Both the position numbers and the translations under genes were made by a program. The notes beneath the pieces are model-generated. The model was given only the letters and a program-made list of their open reading frames with translations. It was not told the origin of the DNA and did no database searches. From Caballeronia sp. dw_276 (lineage in GTDB: Bacteria; Pseudomonadota; Gammaproteobacteria; Burkholderiales; Burkholderiaceae), in contig NZ_JAAVUV010000023.1 of assembly GCF_018449635.1 (NCBI RefSeq), positions 1 to 36,118 of the forward strand: DNA of 36,118 nucleotides. Reading direction: 5' to 3'. Below, in pieces: positions 14,992 through 22,153 of this stretch (within the stretch, counting starts at the first letter, position 1; each line of letters opens with the position of its first letter).

Positions 14992-15383
14992 CGGTCGTCC
15001 CCCGGCAGCAATGGTGAGCGCGCAATCAATTTTTTTGCCCGGTTGTACTCCATTGCTTCGCGAAGTATTTCCACTTCCATTGTCTTCTTGCCCAGCAGCC
15101 GCTGGAGTTCGCGAATCTGCTTCATCGCTTCGACAAGGTCGGAGGCTGGCACCACCTGTTCGCCAGCACTTACGGCTGACAGGCTTCCGTCCTTATACAG
15201 CTTACGCCAGGCGAATACCTGGTTCGCATTTACCTGATGGCGACGGGCTACCCCGGAAACGCTCGCTCCTGGTTCGAAGGTCTCGCGCACTATCGCAAGC
15301 TTCTCATCGACAGAGCGGCGCCGGCGCTGTTCCGGCTGGGTCAGAACCTCGATGGGTTCTACATTGGAGTTAGGCTTAAACAT
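14988..15383 (-). CDS. IS3-family transposase OrfA
   Basis: The N-terminal helix-turn-helix (RRSVDEKLAIVRETFEPGAS, VSGVARRHQVNANQVFAWRK) binds the element's ends, followed by a leucine-zipper-like segment (LVEAMKQIRELQRLLGKKTM). A slippery run of seven A residues on the coding strand lies at 15030-15036 (GCA AAA AAA TTG). A -1 shift there enters the OrfB frame as IDCALTIAAGGRPLKTV with no stop in between. Confidence 0.8.
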   Translation of the reverse strand: MFKPNSNVEPIEVLTQPEQRRRRSVDEKLAIVRETFEPGASVSGVARRHQVNANQVFAWRKLYKDGSLSAVSAGEQVVPASDLVEAMKQIRELQRLLGKKTMEVEILREAMEYNRAKKLIARSPLLPGDDR

Positions 15384-15447
15384 AGGCGGAAGACTACCTT
15401 AAAATTTAAGCGTTACCTCGTGTCCGTTTTTGGACGGGGCCAATCCA

Positions 15448-15452
15448 CTGCG
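15448..15452. repeat. 5-bp target duplication CTGCG, right copy
   Basis: This matches 14107-14111 and marks the right edge of the IS element. Confidence 0.8.
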
Positions 15453-15618
15453 TCGCAATACCAATGTCGCCCAGGAAATGCGTCAGGGTTGTTACCCTCG
15501 TCGAGCTGGATACAACATTCCGTGTTCACGAACATCGCGCGGTCAGCTCTGAGGTAGTCAGTGACCACGCCTTGATAGTAGTCCACTCATCGTCTCCATC
15601 CGAGCATTGTTGTCAGTC

Positions 15619-15947
15619 CTATTGTGAAGGCAGTTCGATGTAGTTCCGGACAACCGTCCGTGGGTGAGTGTTTGCCTTGTCGAACGAAATGCCTGCCCGC
15701 ACCGACAACCAATGTTCATTCACGTCCACGATGTACGTCCACGTCGAATCGAGTCGGGAAAGGAACCTTGCCAGCGTCGTTCGTGCACCTGTACGCGCAT
15801 GCTCGATGCAAACACGCCAAGATCACGCAACACGCACCACCCACCGACTGCCGTCATTCCGTCGTGGCTGTTCCATCCAAACCGCTTTGCGGCATCGAGC
15901 ACGATGTTGTATCCGATTCCGGTAGCCGTATGGATCGCGTAGGGCAC
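15619..15947 (-). pseudogene. Hypothetical gene with a frameshift
   Basis: The first frame, from a GTG at 15947, reads VPYAIHTATGIGYNIVLDAA ... GWCVLRDLGVFA. The second, entered at about 15810, reads IEHARTGARTTLARFLSRLD ... TVVRNYIELPSQ and ends at a TAG at 15619. Both halves are highly protein-like, so a one-base change near 15805-15815 has split a gene of about 110 codons. The linker TAGGAAAACATC lies upstream with ATC in the position where other genes have ATG. Confidence 0.6.
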
Positions 15948-15968
15948 GCAGTCGCTTACGATGTTTTC

Positions 15969-16601
15969 CTACGTGAATTGACGGGGTTCGATGCGACCTT
16001 TGTCGACGACGGCTAGGCCGAGCGACCAAAGCATAGGCACGACAACCATCTCGTAGACCGCTACTGCTACTTCGATCGCATGAAGCGCGGCTCCGGAGTC
16101 ACAGGAACGTCCTTTGTGGATAATGTCGTTTCTAAGGTCCTGGACTGCCTTGCTCTCGTCTATGAGCACTGCCTGCGTACCATCACGTCTTACTTTTACC
16201 AGTTCAAGGTTGACCAACGCTTGAAACATACGGGACAGCAACTTTCGGTAGCGATCTAATCCTGGCTGCTTTACAGCATGTTCCACGATGACATCCGCGA
16301 GACCTACGCTGAGCACCAGGCCGTACACGATCGGCTGCAAAAGTGTGGCTTTCAAGAACAGTTCGATCGCGGTCGCGCAGAATACGACCGTGGCCGACGA
16401 ATGCCCATTTGCCTGGAGGCGCTTTACTTCCTGAAGTATCTCCACTGCAGGGCGCATCACCATCGGGTTGTCCAAGTAAAACGAGCGCAGACGGTCCTCA
16501 GTGAACTCGCTCACCGCCTGCTCTTTGTGCTCAGGTTAGAGCTCGTCACTGATTCGCTCGTACATTTCGTCGAATGCGGCATCTTGCGGTTCGTAGCTCA
16601 T
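15969..16601 (-). pseudogene. Helical hypothetical protein, interrupted by an ochre codon
   Basis: Behind TAGGAAAATCG an ATG at 16601 opens MSYEPQDAAFDEMYERISDE and meets a TAA at 16536-16538. The same frame continues without a break as PEHKEQAVSEFTEDRLRSFY to a TAG at 15969, 210 codons in all. A single base change can produce this. Translation might resume at GTG 16514 to give 181 aa. The helical part with LRNDIIHKG resembles DUF4145/HEPN-like proteins, where R-x-x-x-x-H is the RNase motif; here R-N-D-I-I-H fits R(x4)H. That assignment is inference. Confidence 0.55.
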
Positions 16602-16619
16602 CGATTTTCCTATCAGTCT

Positions 16620-17111
16620 TTATGGCTGGACGTTTTGGATGAACTGCTCCAGTTCACCATGCGATGGCTTGCTGTCGAGCAGCCGCTCGTACGAGGCCAG
16701 CAGCGAGGGCTTCCCTCGGCACAGCGACCTCGCAAGCGTCATCTGATCGACAGTCGGCCCATGCCGGCGGCTGGCTGCGCCATGACCGTCGAGCGGCAGG
16801 TGACGCGTGAACCATCCCTCCCACCGATCAACGAGTGTGCCTTTGCCTGCATCGATCGAGATCTCGTCCAATACCCGAAACGCGCCCAGCGCGACACCGA
16901 ACAGACCGATGCAACTCCAGCCCCACGCCATCGACCGGGTCCAAGCGTTGCCGCAAAGGACTGGACCGACGGACATCACCATGCCGGTCATTGCGATGCT
17001 CACAGGCATCAGAATCACGCCGCTCCAGTATCTCGACAACGGCACGTGGCGAGCGAGCAAGGGCGCTACGATTATCGCGAACGGCCCGAACAGCAGTAGC
17101 AGGGTCTGCGT
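16620..17111 (-). CDS. Membrane protein with no ATG start (163 aa)
   Basis: The frame behind the linker TAGGAAAATAA begins at ACG (17109-17111) and reads (T)QTLLLLFGPFAIIVAPLLA, a strong membrane segment. A second follows (VILMPVSIAMTGMVMSVGPV) and perhaps a third (IGLFGVALGAFRV), then a soluble C-terminal domain (RSLCRGKPSLLASYERLLDS). The usual position of ATG is occupied by ACG. Either ACG is used, the start codon has been lost, or the protein starts at TTG 17060 with loss of the first membrane segment. Confidence 0.5.
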   Translation of the reverse strand, partial: TQTLLLLFGPFAIIVAPLLARHVPLSRYWSGVILMPVSIAMTGMVMSVGPVLCGNAWTRSMAWGWSCIGLFGVALGAFRVLDEISIDAGKGTLVDRWEGWFTRHLPLDGHGAASRRHGPTVDQMTLARSLCRGKPSLLASYERLLDSKPSHGELEQFIQNVQP

Positions 17112-17119
17112 TTATTTTC

Positions 17120-17542
17120 CTACCCGTTGTGCTTAGGTTGGAGGTCTTTCTTCATCAATCTGGAATCCAATTCACCGTTGAATCCCAATGTCGAATACCA
17201 AGCTCGGAGAGCACAGGCATCTATATTTTCGTCGAGCGGGTGGACCTCAAGTTCGATAATTTTCGCGTCCAATCGTCTCGCCGCTAGTTCCGCACGTTCC
17301 ATCAGCCTCGCCCCAATGCCGCATTTTCTGAAGCGATCCAAAACGAAAACTTCGTAGACTTTCGCACTCGAAGTCCTATCGTAAAAATCGAGCATCAGTA
17401 GACCGGTTTCGTAGCCGTCGTCGACCGAAACGAACCCTATAGTCCAGATCCGCCAACCACGCTCCGCCCGATCACGCAAAATGGTGCTTTTGATGTCATC
17501 CGCCTGATGAACTTCACGAATTGCACACTGTGGCCGGGACAT
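17120..17542 (-). CDS. GNAT-family acetyltransferase (140 aa)
   Basis: The acetyl-CoA binding motif A is clear: VFVLDRFRKCGIGARLM (R72-K-C-G-I-G-A78), followed by the expected helix and a C-terminal ALRAWYSTLGF motif B. GNAT proteins transfer acetyl groups from acetyl-CoA to amines. The substrate is not readable here; protein Ntermini, small molecules or a toxin target are possible. The start is behind TAGGAAAATC and the stop TAG is in the next linker. Confidence 0.8.
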   Translation of the reverse strand: MSRPQCAIREVHQADDIKSTILRDRAERGWRIWTIGFVSVDDGYETGLLMLDFYDRTSSAKVYEVFVLDRFRKCGIGARLMERAELAARRLDAKIIELEVHPLDENIDACALRAWYSTLGFNGELDSRLMKKDLQPKHNG

Positions 17543-17549
17543 GATTTTC

Positions 17550-17804
17550 CTAGACGTTCAGGCGCATTGCTCGCGCCGCTTCACGAATCCGCTTCGCCGC
17601 ACCACGAGGCGTATCAGACACCGAAGTCCAGTCGTGGTGCCACCACTGGATGACATCGGACGCTGCATGCAACGAGCGAGCGGCGACCACATCGCGAACT
17701 TCGTCCGCGACCTCATCCCACCATGCCGCACCCTCGCCGTCGCTCGCCCGAGGATCGACAGCCTGACGATAAATCGCCTTTGCAGCATCGAGTGCGATTG
17801 CCAT
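17550..17804 (-). CDS. Small WWHHDW-motif protein, copy 2 (84 aa)
   Basis: A paralog of 5922-6176: MAIALDAAKAIYRQAVDPRA ... VIQWWHHDWTSVSD ... RIREAARAMRLNV. The motif WWHHDW is unchanged and the length identical. The start lies behind TCGGAAAACA and the stop is TAG in the linker. Two separated copies with conserved motif imply selection, though no function is known. Confidence 0.65.
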   Translation of the reverse strand: MAIALDAAKAIYRQAVDPRASDGEGAAWWDEVADEVRDVVAARSLHAASDVIQWWHHDWTSVSDTPRGAAKRIREAARAMRLNV

Positions 17805-17831
17805 TGTTTTCCGAGGCAGATTAAGTTGCCG

Positions 17832-18680
17832 TTATTCTTCCACCGATTCAACCAACGTCCATGTGCAACGTTCCTCGTGGTGACGAAGGGATGCTGGAGC
17901 CGGTGCCTTGTCTGGAGACTTCGTCGGTCGCAAGCGACGCCCCTCTATACAGGCATATTCGGATGCCTTGAGTTCGTCGCATAGGTAAACGGTGCGCGAC
18001 TCCGGATCGATTCGAAACATATGCATATCGAAAAGCTTGTGCAAATCCGCTCTTAACAGTAGTCCGTTCGAAACGTCGTTGGTATGCGGGCCAAGATACG
18101 GAATGATGTGAGCGGCTTCGAGCAATGCTCCAACCTTGCATCCTGAAATCGCACATGCACCTGCATACTCGTCGATCAACGCACGACGAAACTGAGGCTG
18201 CCCTTCCCTCTGCACCAAGGTCCGCATGATTCGACGCCTAGCATCTTCCGTCGGGTCGAATTCGCCGTCGGTCATGGCGCTTATGCGCGCCTCCTCTAGT
18301 TCGATTGCTTGCGGTGTCGAAATCTGACGCGGGCGGAGTTTCGTGTCGCCAATGTCGGCCAACTCCCACACGCCGTGAACAGCGAGGTTGTATTCTGCGA
18401 ATTTCACCCCTCGGCCTTTTCCTATACGGACGAGACGGTCGTACTTGTTGCCGGTATCCGTCCGTCGGGGCTTTGTGTTGACGGCATGATTGGCTCGCGA
18501 GTAGCAGTTGACAGATAGCACGCACAGATCCGGGCCGAGGTTGTTTGTGCGAAAGTCGGGCACTCGTGCAACAAGATAGTCGCGCACCTCTGCGGTGCTA
18601 ACCGGCCGGCCCATCGCGACCACCGCGTCGCCGACCATATCCCAAGTTGCCTTGTCGCCGTAACGATATTGGCGCGCCAT
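17832..18680 (-). CDS. HNH endonuclease-like protein (282 aa)
   Basis: The C-terminal HNH domain has C176-A-I-S-G-C181, E188-A-A-H191-I-I-P, N205 and H214 (RADLHKLFD). This is the classic HNH_2 arrangement of restriction-associated nucleases. The N-terminal 120 residues (MARQYRYGDKATWDMVGDAV) resemble a DNA-recognition or winged-helix part. It is likely a modification-dependent restriction enzyme or other defence nuclease; this is inference. The start lies behind ACGGAAAGCGAAC. Confidence 0.75.
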   Translation of the reverse strand: MARQYRYGDKATWDMVGDAVVAMGRPVSTAEVRDYLVARVPDFRTNNLGPDLCVLSVNCYSRANHAVNTKPRRTDTGNKYDRLVRIGKGRGVKFAEYNLAVHGVWELADIGDTKLRPRQISTPQAIELEEARISAMTDGEFDPTEDARRRIMRTLVQREGQPQFRRALIDEYAGACAISGCKVGALLEAAHIIPYLGPHTNDVSNGLLLRADLHKLFDMHMFRIDPESRTVYLCDELKASEYACIEGRRLRPTKSPDKAPAPASLRHHEERCTWTLVESVEE

Positions 18681-18704
18681 GTTCGCTTTCCGTTACGTCT
18701 TTGA

Positions 18705-19631
18705 TTAGGATGCCGCAGGGCGAGGCCCGAGCGGCGGCAGAGGAGCACGGATGTTGTGCAGATCATGTACGAGCTGTTGGTAAGCGACCGCAGCGTTCGG
18801 ACCATCGGAAAGGTCCACGTACATCCTGCCCGCTAAATCGTCTGGCAGCACAGGCGCAATACCCGGGGTCTGTCGGACCACAGGGACAAATTTGTTTGTG
18901 CCGACGCTTTGCATGATCTGACTGCTTACCAGCATCTGCTCATAGCCTACGCCACCCTGACGTTCCTTCCCTTTGCGAACGTACTGTTCCGTGCAGATAA
19001 CCAACACTCGATCGCTTTCACGGACACCGTTGACCATGAACGTGCTCAATTCTTCGCCCAATCCGAGTTGCCATTGATCGAGGATCACGTCGACGCCATC
19101 ACGGCGCAACGACGACGCCAAGTTGGTGACCCATGAACGATGTTCAGGAGAGTCCCAAGAGTATGAGATAAACACCTTTGGTGGACGAGCTTGGGGCTGA
19201 AGTGACGGGCTTGAGACAAGTCCCGCGCTGTGAAGCACTCGGGCGAGATCGACATTCTTAACCGCCCAATGACTGCGATTCACTTCCCATTTAGGGTCAA
19301 TATCTAGGTCGCGTAGCAAGCCAGTGAACGTGTCGTACGGAATGGGTGAGACGGTAGGATCAAACGCGAACGTGAAAGCAAATTCAGTTTGCCTGCGAGT
19401 CACTTCAGTAATCCTGCCGACGCGCGCGGGCGCCCGCAGATACTTCTCATACGCGAATAGCGTCGGTAGATTCATTAGCGAAGCGATCGTCGTATTATCG
19501 AGCGCAGCAAATGGTCGCTTAACGTCGTCGTGGGTGTGCTCGAATACGCGAGTGTATTCCATAGCCCAAGATGTCCCGGTCCACGCTTCCTCGTTACCGG
19601 ACATTAGCAAGTTGTAGTATGTGCTTTGCAT
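18705..19631 (-). CDS. SEFIR-domain protein (308 aa)
   Basis: From residue 151 the sequence KVFISYSWDSPEHRSWVTNL, GVDVILDQWQLGLG, ESDRVLVICTEQY and GVGYEQMLVSSQI is a SEFIR/TIR_2 domain. The first 150 residues are unique and may sense a trigger. Bacterial SEFIR proteins have been linked to antiphage NAD depletion; whether this one does that is not shown here. The start lies behind TGGAAAACAG. Confidence 0.75.
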   Translation of the reverse strand: MQSTYYNLLMSGNEEAWTGTSWAMEYTRVFEHTHDDVKRPFAALDNTTIASLMNLPTLFAYEKYLRAPARVGRITEVTRRQTEFAFTFAFDPTVSPIPYDTFTGLLRDLDIDPKWEVNRSHWAVKNVDLARVLHSAGLVSSPSLQPQARPPKVFISYSWDSPEHRSWVTNLASSLRRDGVDVILDQWQLGLGEELSTFMVNGVRESDRVLVICTEQYVRKGKERQGGVGYEQMLVSSQIMQSVGTNKFVPVVRQTPGIAPVLPDDLAGRMYVDLSDGPNAAVAYQQLVHDLHNIRAPLPPLGPRPAAS

Positions 19632-19648
19632 CTGTTTTCCATTGAGCT

Positions 19649-20092
19649 CTAGAGTCTGTTGAATCGGGGCAACCGACCAAACTTTTTCGCATACTCAAGC
19701 AGCAGAATACGTTCGTACACTGCTATTGTCGCCGCTGCGACTACTGGGCCCTTTCGCTCATACGGTCCTTTGGACGCTCCTGAATGCCAGATCGTGAATC
19801 GAAGGTTGCCTGCGGCGAGATCACCGGACTGCTTCTTGTACTCCGTGACCGCATCGTGTGATCGTTCCAATCGTCGCTCGACGTGATCTGACATCCCGAT
19901 GTAGATCACAGCTTCGTCAAGATATTTTGCGGCTGCGGGCGACGATCCGGTATCAACCTCGCTTGTTGCCAACATATAGATCCCCAACAGCCCGAAGCGA
20001 ACCGGAACGTCGAAATCGAGAGATGGGCGTTCTCGATTTGCCCATCGCTTCCACTGCGGAAATTCTATTGCAGGAATCTCGATCGTCGCCAT
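19649..20092 (-). CDS. GIY-YIG-like nuclease (147 aa)
   Basis: The motif G37-I-Y39 and Y64-I-G66 at the right spacing, followed by R73 and R74 on the next helix, fits a GIY-YIG nuclease. A C-terminal Glu helix (AVYERILLLEYAKKFGRLPR) ending in FNRL completes the fold. The N-terminus is 30 residues longer than a minimal domain. Standalone small GIY-YIG proteins act in DNA repair, mobile elements or defence. The start has GAGAGCGG; TGGAAAGCAG, a linker variant, lies just before it. Confidence 0.65.
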   Translation of the reverse strand: MATIEIPAIEFPQWKRWANRERPSLDFDVPVRFGLLGIYMLATSEVDTGSSPAAAKYLDEAVIYIGMSDHVERRLERSHDAVTEYKKQSGDLAAGNLRFTIWHSGASKGPYERKGPVVAAATIAVYERILLLEYAKKFGRLPRFNRL

Positions 20093-20139
20093 GTCCGCTC
20101 TCTGCTTTCCAGCGCCTGCCGCGCCGGCGCGTTTCCCGA

Positions 20140-20433
20140 TCAGACGGACGACCCGACGGGCTGCAACGGAATTACGTCTGGCTGCCCGCGTTGCTCAGCC
20201 AAGCTCAGTTCGTAGTTACTCTGTAAGGTCATCCAGAATCGCGCGGTGCTCACGCCCGCCCGCTCAAGACGCACAGCGAGGTCCGGACTGATACCCGCGT
20301 GCCCATGAAGAACTCGCGAGAGCGTCGTGCGCGACATTCCAAGCCGAGTTGCGGCGTCTGTAACTTCAATCCCGAGCGGCAGCAAAACATCTTCACGCAA
20401 CAGCTCGCCGGGATGCGGATGATTCTTCATCAT
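20140..20433 (-). CDS. HigA antitoxin
   Basis: The protein MMKNHPHPGELLREDVLLPL ... TDAATRLGMSRTTLSRVLHG, 97 aa, is a typical HigA with a Cro/C1-type helix-turn-helix. The upstream gene is the toxin HigB, in toxin-first order. TGAGGGAAAATGAACAC between them provides the stop of higB and the linker. It binds HigB and represses the shared promoter. The C-terminus (EQRGQPDVIPLQPVGSSV) is slightly longer than usual. Confidence 0.85.
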   Translation of the reverse strand: MMKNHPHPGELLREDVLLPLGIEVTDAATRLGMSRTTLSRVLHGHAGISPDLAVRLERAGVSTARFWMTLQSNYELSLAEQRGQPDVIPLQPVGSSV

Positions 20434-20447
20434 GTGTTCATTTTCCC

Positions 20448-20726
20448 TCAGTGATAGTCCTGATAATCAACTAGCTCGACGTCGGCTCCGACGAAGCGGA
20501 ACGTAATTCGCCAGTTCCCGTTGACCCATGCCGACCAGTATCCTTTTAATTCGCCCTTTAATGGGTGAAGCTTGTAGCCAGGATGATTAAGCTCAGCCGG
20601 TGAACTGGCTGCATCGAGCGCAGCCAAAATACGTAACACCTTCGGAGCGTGCGCCGCTTGAATGCCACGTGCTGACCCTGTTCGGTAGAGGACTTCAAGT
20701 CCCTTGTGGCGAAAAGTGATTATCAT
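20448..20726 (-). CDS. HigB toxin (92 aa)
   Basis: MIITFRHKGLEVLYRTGSAR ... KGYWSAWVNGNWRITFRFVG is a RelE-superfamily HigB; the length matches the family. HigB cleaves ribosome-bound mRNA. The start at 20726 lies at the predicted transcript start, so the mRNA may be leaderless. An upstream in-frame ATG at 20783 lies beyond the promoter and is unlikely. It is the most upstream gene of the array, so its promoter may drive downstream genes too. Confidence 0.85.
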   Translation of the reverse strand: MIITFRHKGLEVLYRTGSARGIQAAHAPKVLRILAALDAASSPAELNHPGYKLHPLKGELKGYWSAWVNGNWRITFRFVGADVELVDYQDYH

Positions 20727-20732
20727 ACGCTG

Positions 20733-20761
20733 AGTGTAGCGCGTATCGCTACGCGCCTCAA
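20733..20761 (-). promoter_or_regulatory. higBA promoter and operator
   Basis: On the minus strand TTGAGG (20756-20761) and TACACT (20733-20738) are 17 nt apart. The palindrome GTAGCG-cgtat-CGCTAC (20736-20752) overlaps the -10 and the spacer, as expected for HigA autoregulation. The ATG of higB begins 6 nt after the -10. Confidence 0.65.
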
Positions 20762-20783
20762 GAAATTTGAGTGTCCGCTGCAC

Positions 20784-20987
20784 GCTGATGCAACGCTTGA
20801 ACGCGATGTTTCCAGTGCGAGTTCAGAGGAAAAAAACAAAAATAGCTGCTTTTCCGCGCGCTGGTAAGCGCTGCATCGACGAACCTCGGAAAGTACCGCA
20901 CATCTGCTGGTGGGGCTCCCCGCTGCTGCGCCGAGAGGTCGTACGCCTACCGCCGGCGTAAAATGCCACCTCGACCGGAGAACGCCG
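20784..20987. other. Spacer upstream of the array
   Basis: About 200 bp without a convincing gene separate the higBA promoter from the truncated DUF72 start. Confidence 0.4.
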
Positions 20988-21051
20988 ATGACCATCGCTG
21001 TTGGAACCGCTTCTTGGACTGACCCTACGCTGATCGCGAGCAAACGCTTCT
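20988..21051 (+). pseudogene. DUF72 (YecE-like) gene, N-terminal stub
   Basis: Behind a CCGGAG site an ATG at 20988 reads MTIAVGTASWTDPTLIASKR, the hallmark N-terminus of DUF72 proteins (VGTASWTD). The similarity ends after about 22 residues, where a Tn3-type transposase piece begins. The rest of the gene is not seen in the window. Confidence 0.7.
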
Positions 21052-21834
21052 ATGGCGATCGAGGGCGTGATTCGTCATAACGTGAACCGCGACGACGGTG
21101 GGGTGCTGCGACTTTCGGTAGACACCCACGGGTACACAAATGTAGGAATGGCGGTGTCGAAGCTGCTCGGTTTCGATCTCTGCCCGCGGCTGCGCAACCT
21201 CTCGGAACGGAAACTATATTTGCCGCGACGAGTGGCTGGTCCCGACGGGTTGGCATCGGTCCTTGCCTACGAGATATCCATCAAGGCGATTCGTGATGGC
21301 TGGGACGAGTTGCTGCGCCTCGTCGCGTCGATTCACTCGGGACGCGTGAGCGCAATTGTCGCATTACAGCGGTTCGGCAGCGCGGCACAGGGTGACCCCG
21401 TACACCGCGCTGCGGACCACCTTGGCAGGCTACTGCGCACGCTATTCTTGTGTGATTACTTCAGCAACGTGGAGTTTCGGCGCGAAATGCATACGTTGCT
21501 TAACCGCGGCGAATCGGTTCATCAGCTGCAGCGTGCGATCTACACCGGCAAGATCTCGCCTGAGCGCGGACGGCGCCGCGACGAGATGATTGCAATATCC
21601 GGCTCGTTGACGTTGCTGACAAACCTGGTGATTGCGTGGAATACGCAGCGCATGCAGACCACGCTTGATGACTGGCAACGCAAAGGGCAGGGGATTGACG
21701 ACGACTGGTTGCGGCGGCTGGGGCCGGCGCACTTTGCGCATGTCAATTTCCGCGGAACATTGAGCTTTCCGATCGAGCGTTATCGTGACATGTTGCTGGA
21801 TGCGGCGCCTTGGCGACGCATGGCCGGATCGTGA
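21052..21834 (+). pseudogene. Tn3-family transposase, C-terminal fragment
   Basis: The 260 residues correspond to the last quarter of a Tn3 TnpA (normally close to 1,000 aa): VDTHGYTNVGMAVSKLLGFD, YFSNVEFRREMHTLLNRGES, RRRDEMIAISGSLTLLTN and the end DDWLRRLGPAHFAHVNFRGT. The second catalytic Asp (DTHG) and the Glu region are present; the first Asp and everything upstream are gone. It was joined to a DUF72 stub and cannot be active. No terminal inverted repeat was seen downstream. Confidence 0.8.
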
Positions 21835-22153
21835 AGCGAGTCTGCAAATGAGAGGCGACGAACATCGGTGCAGAAGTCATCGTCTGTCGGAACAAGACCA
21901 CACAAGTTGACCTAGACAACGCGCGTTTCGACGCCAAAGCCTAGCGCCGAGACGAAGCGTAGACGCGAACAACAGCAAGTGCATGGTGCGGATTTGCTGG
22001 CCACCTCGGTCGCGCGCCCACCGCGCGGCCGAATGAAAGCGCCAGATTTTGCACCAGCGGGACTGCATCCAGCAAAGTCAATGGCTTCTCACGCCATTGA
22101 TTTTAAGAGAAAAAACAAGGCAAGCCGCCAGATTTAGCACGAAAAGGACGAAT
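21835..22153. other. Unassigned debris
   Basis: No gene could be assigned. A short frame near 21868-21945 reads EVIVCRNKTTQVDLDNARFD and ends at a stop, possibly a piece of an unknown coding sequence. Confidence 0.4.

Larger units (their letters stand above)
14112..15447 (-). mobile_element. Complete IS3-family insertion sequence (1,336 bp)
   Basis: The element has imperfect terminal inverted repeats: TGGACTTGCCCC ... CGGACACG at the left and TGGATTGGCCCC ... CGGACACG on the complement at the right. It has orfA and orfB in the IS3 arrangement, and a 5-bp target duplication. Its length and gene layout match IS3-family elements, of the IS2-like type by inference. It is probably still functional, since both frames and both ends look intact. 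Confidence 0.85.
13772..15586 (-). pseudogene. Array family protein, copy 2, split by an IS element
   Basis: The 5' part (15586 to about 15453) reads VDYYQGVVTDYLRADRAMFV ... GRHWYCDAV from a GTG start. The 3' part (about 14106 to 13772) reads AVNFRDWAVFLCEITHSSTQ ... YRSWNHAHPDD. Together they match the copy at 6193-6666. Removing the IS element and one copy of its 5-bp target duplication restores the frame exactly. In this copy the Gln codon that is amber in copy 1 is intact (DACQAVLER). Confidence 0.85.
491..20448 (-). repeat. Dispersed GGAAAA linker at gene junctions (array-wide)
   Basis: Read on the minus strand, gene junctions share TAGGAAAA(C/T) or (A/T/G)CGGAAAA(C/T), usually 4-12 nt before the next ATG. 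On the plus strand the exact TTTTCC core starts at 1018, 1259, 1540, 2386, 3027, 3907, 4677, 4881, 5917, 6178, 6694, 8045, 8311, 8526, 9140, 9598, 9870, 10414, 12254, 12682, 12689, 12812, 13504, 13752, 15964, 16605, 17115, 17545, 17807, 19635 and 20441. Variant forms lie at about 492, 1795, 3720, 5091, 5674, 7379, 9371, 11860, 13077, 15614, 18686 and 20105. In the TAG form the linker supplies the stop codon of the upstream gene. In the CGG form the stop lies a few bases earlier. At some junctions the linker is 20-80 nt away from the next start, which then has its own ribosome binding site or promoter. Confidence 0.85.

Noticed and set aside
1..20760. Integron or CRISPR array
   Set aside because: There is no integrase, no attC-like imperfect palindrome of the usual 57-141 nt between genes, and no regular spacer-repeat pattern. 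The linkers are about 9 nt long and genes are nearly contiguous.
1..20760. Prophage
   Set aside because: No capsid, tail, terminase, lysis or integrase gene was recognised. Small genes of this kind occur in phages and plasmids alike, so a phage origin cannot be excluded but is not supported.
20448..20783. Longer HigB start at 20783
   Set aside because: It lies upstream of the predicted promoter and adds residues that HigB proteins do not have.
21052..21834. Functional Tn3 transposon
   Set aside because: Only the last quarter of the transposase is present, and no resolvase or terminal inverted repeats were seen.
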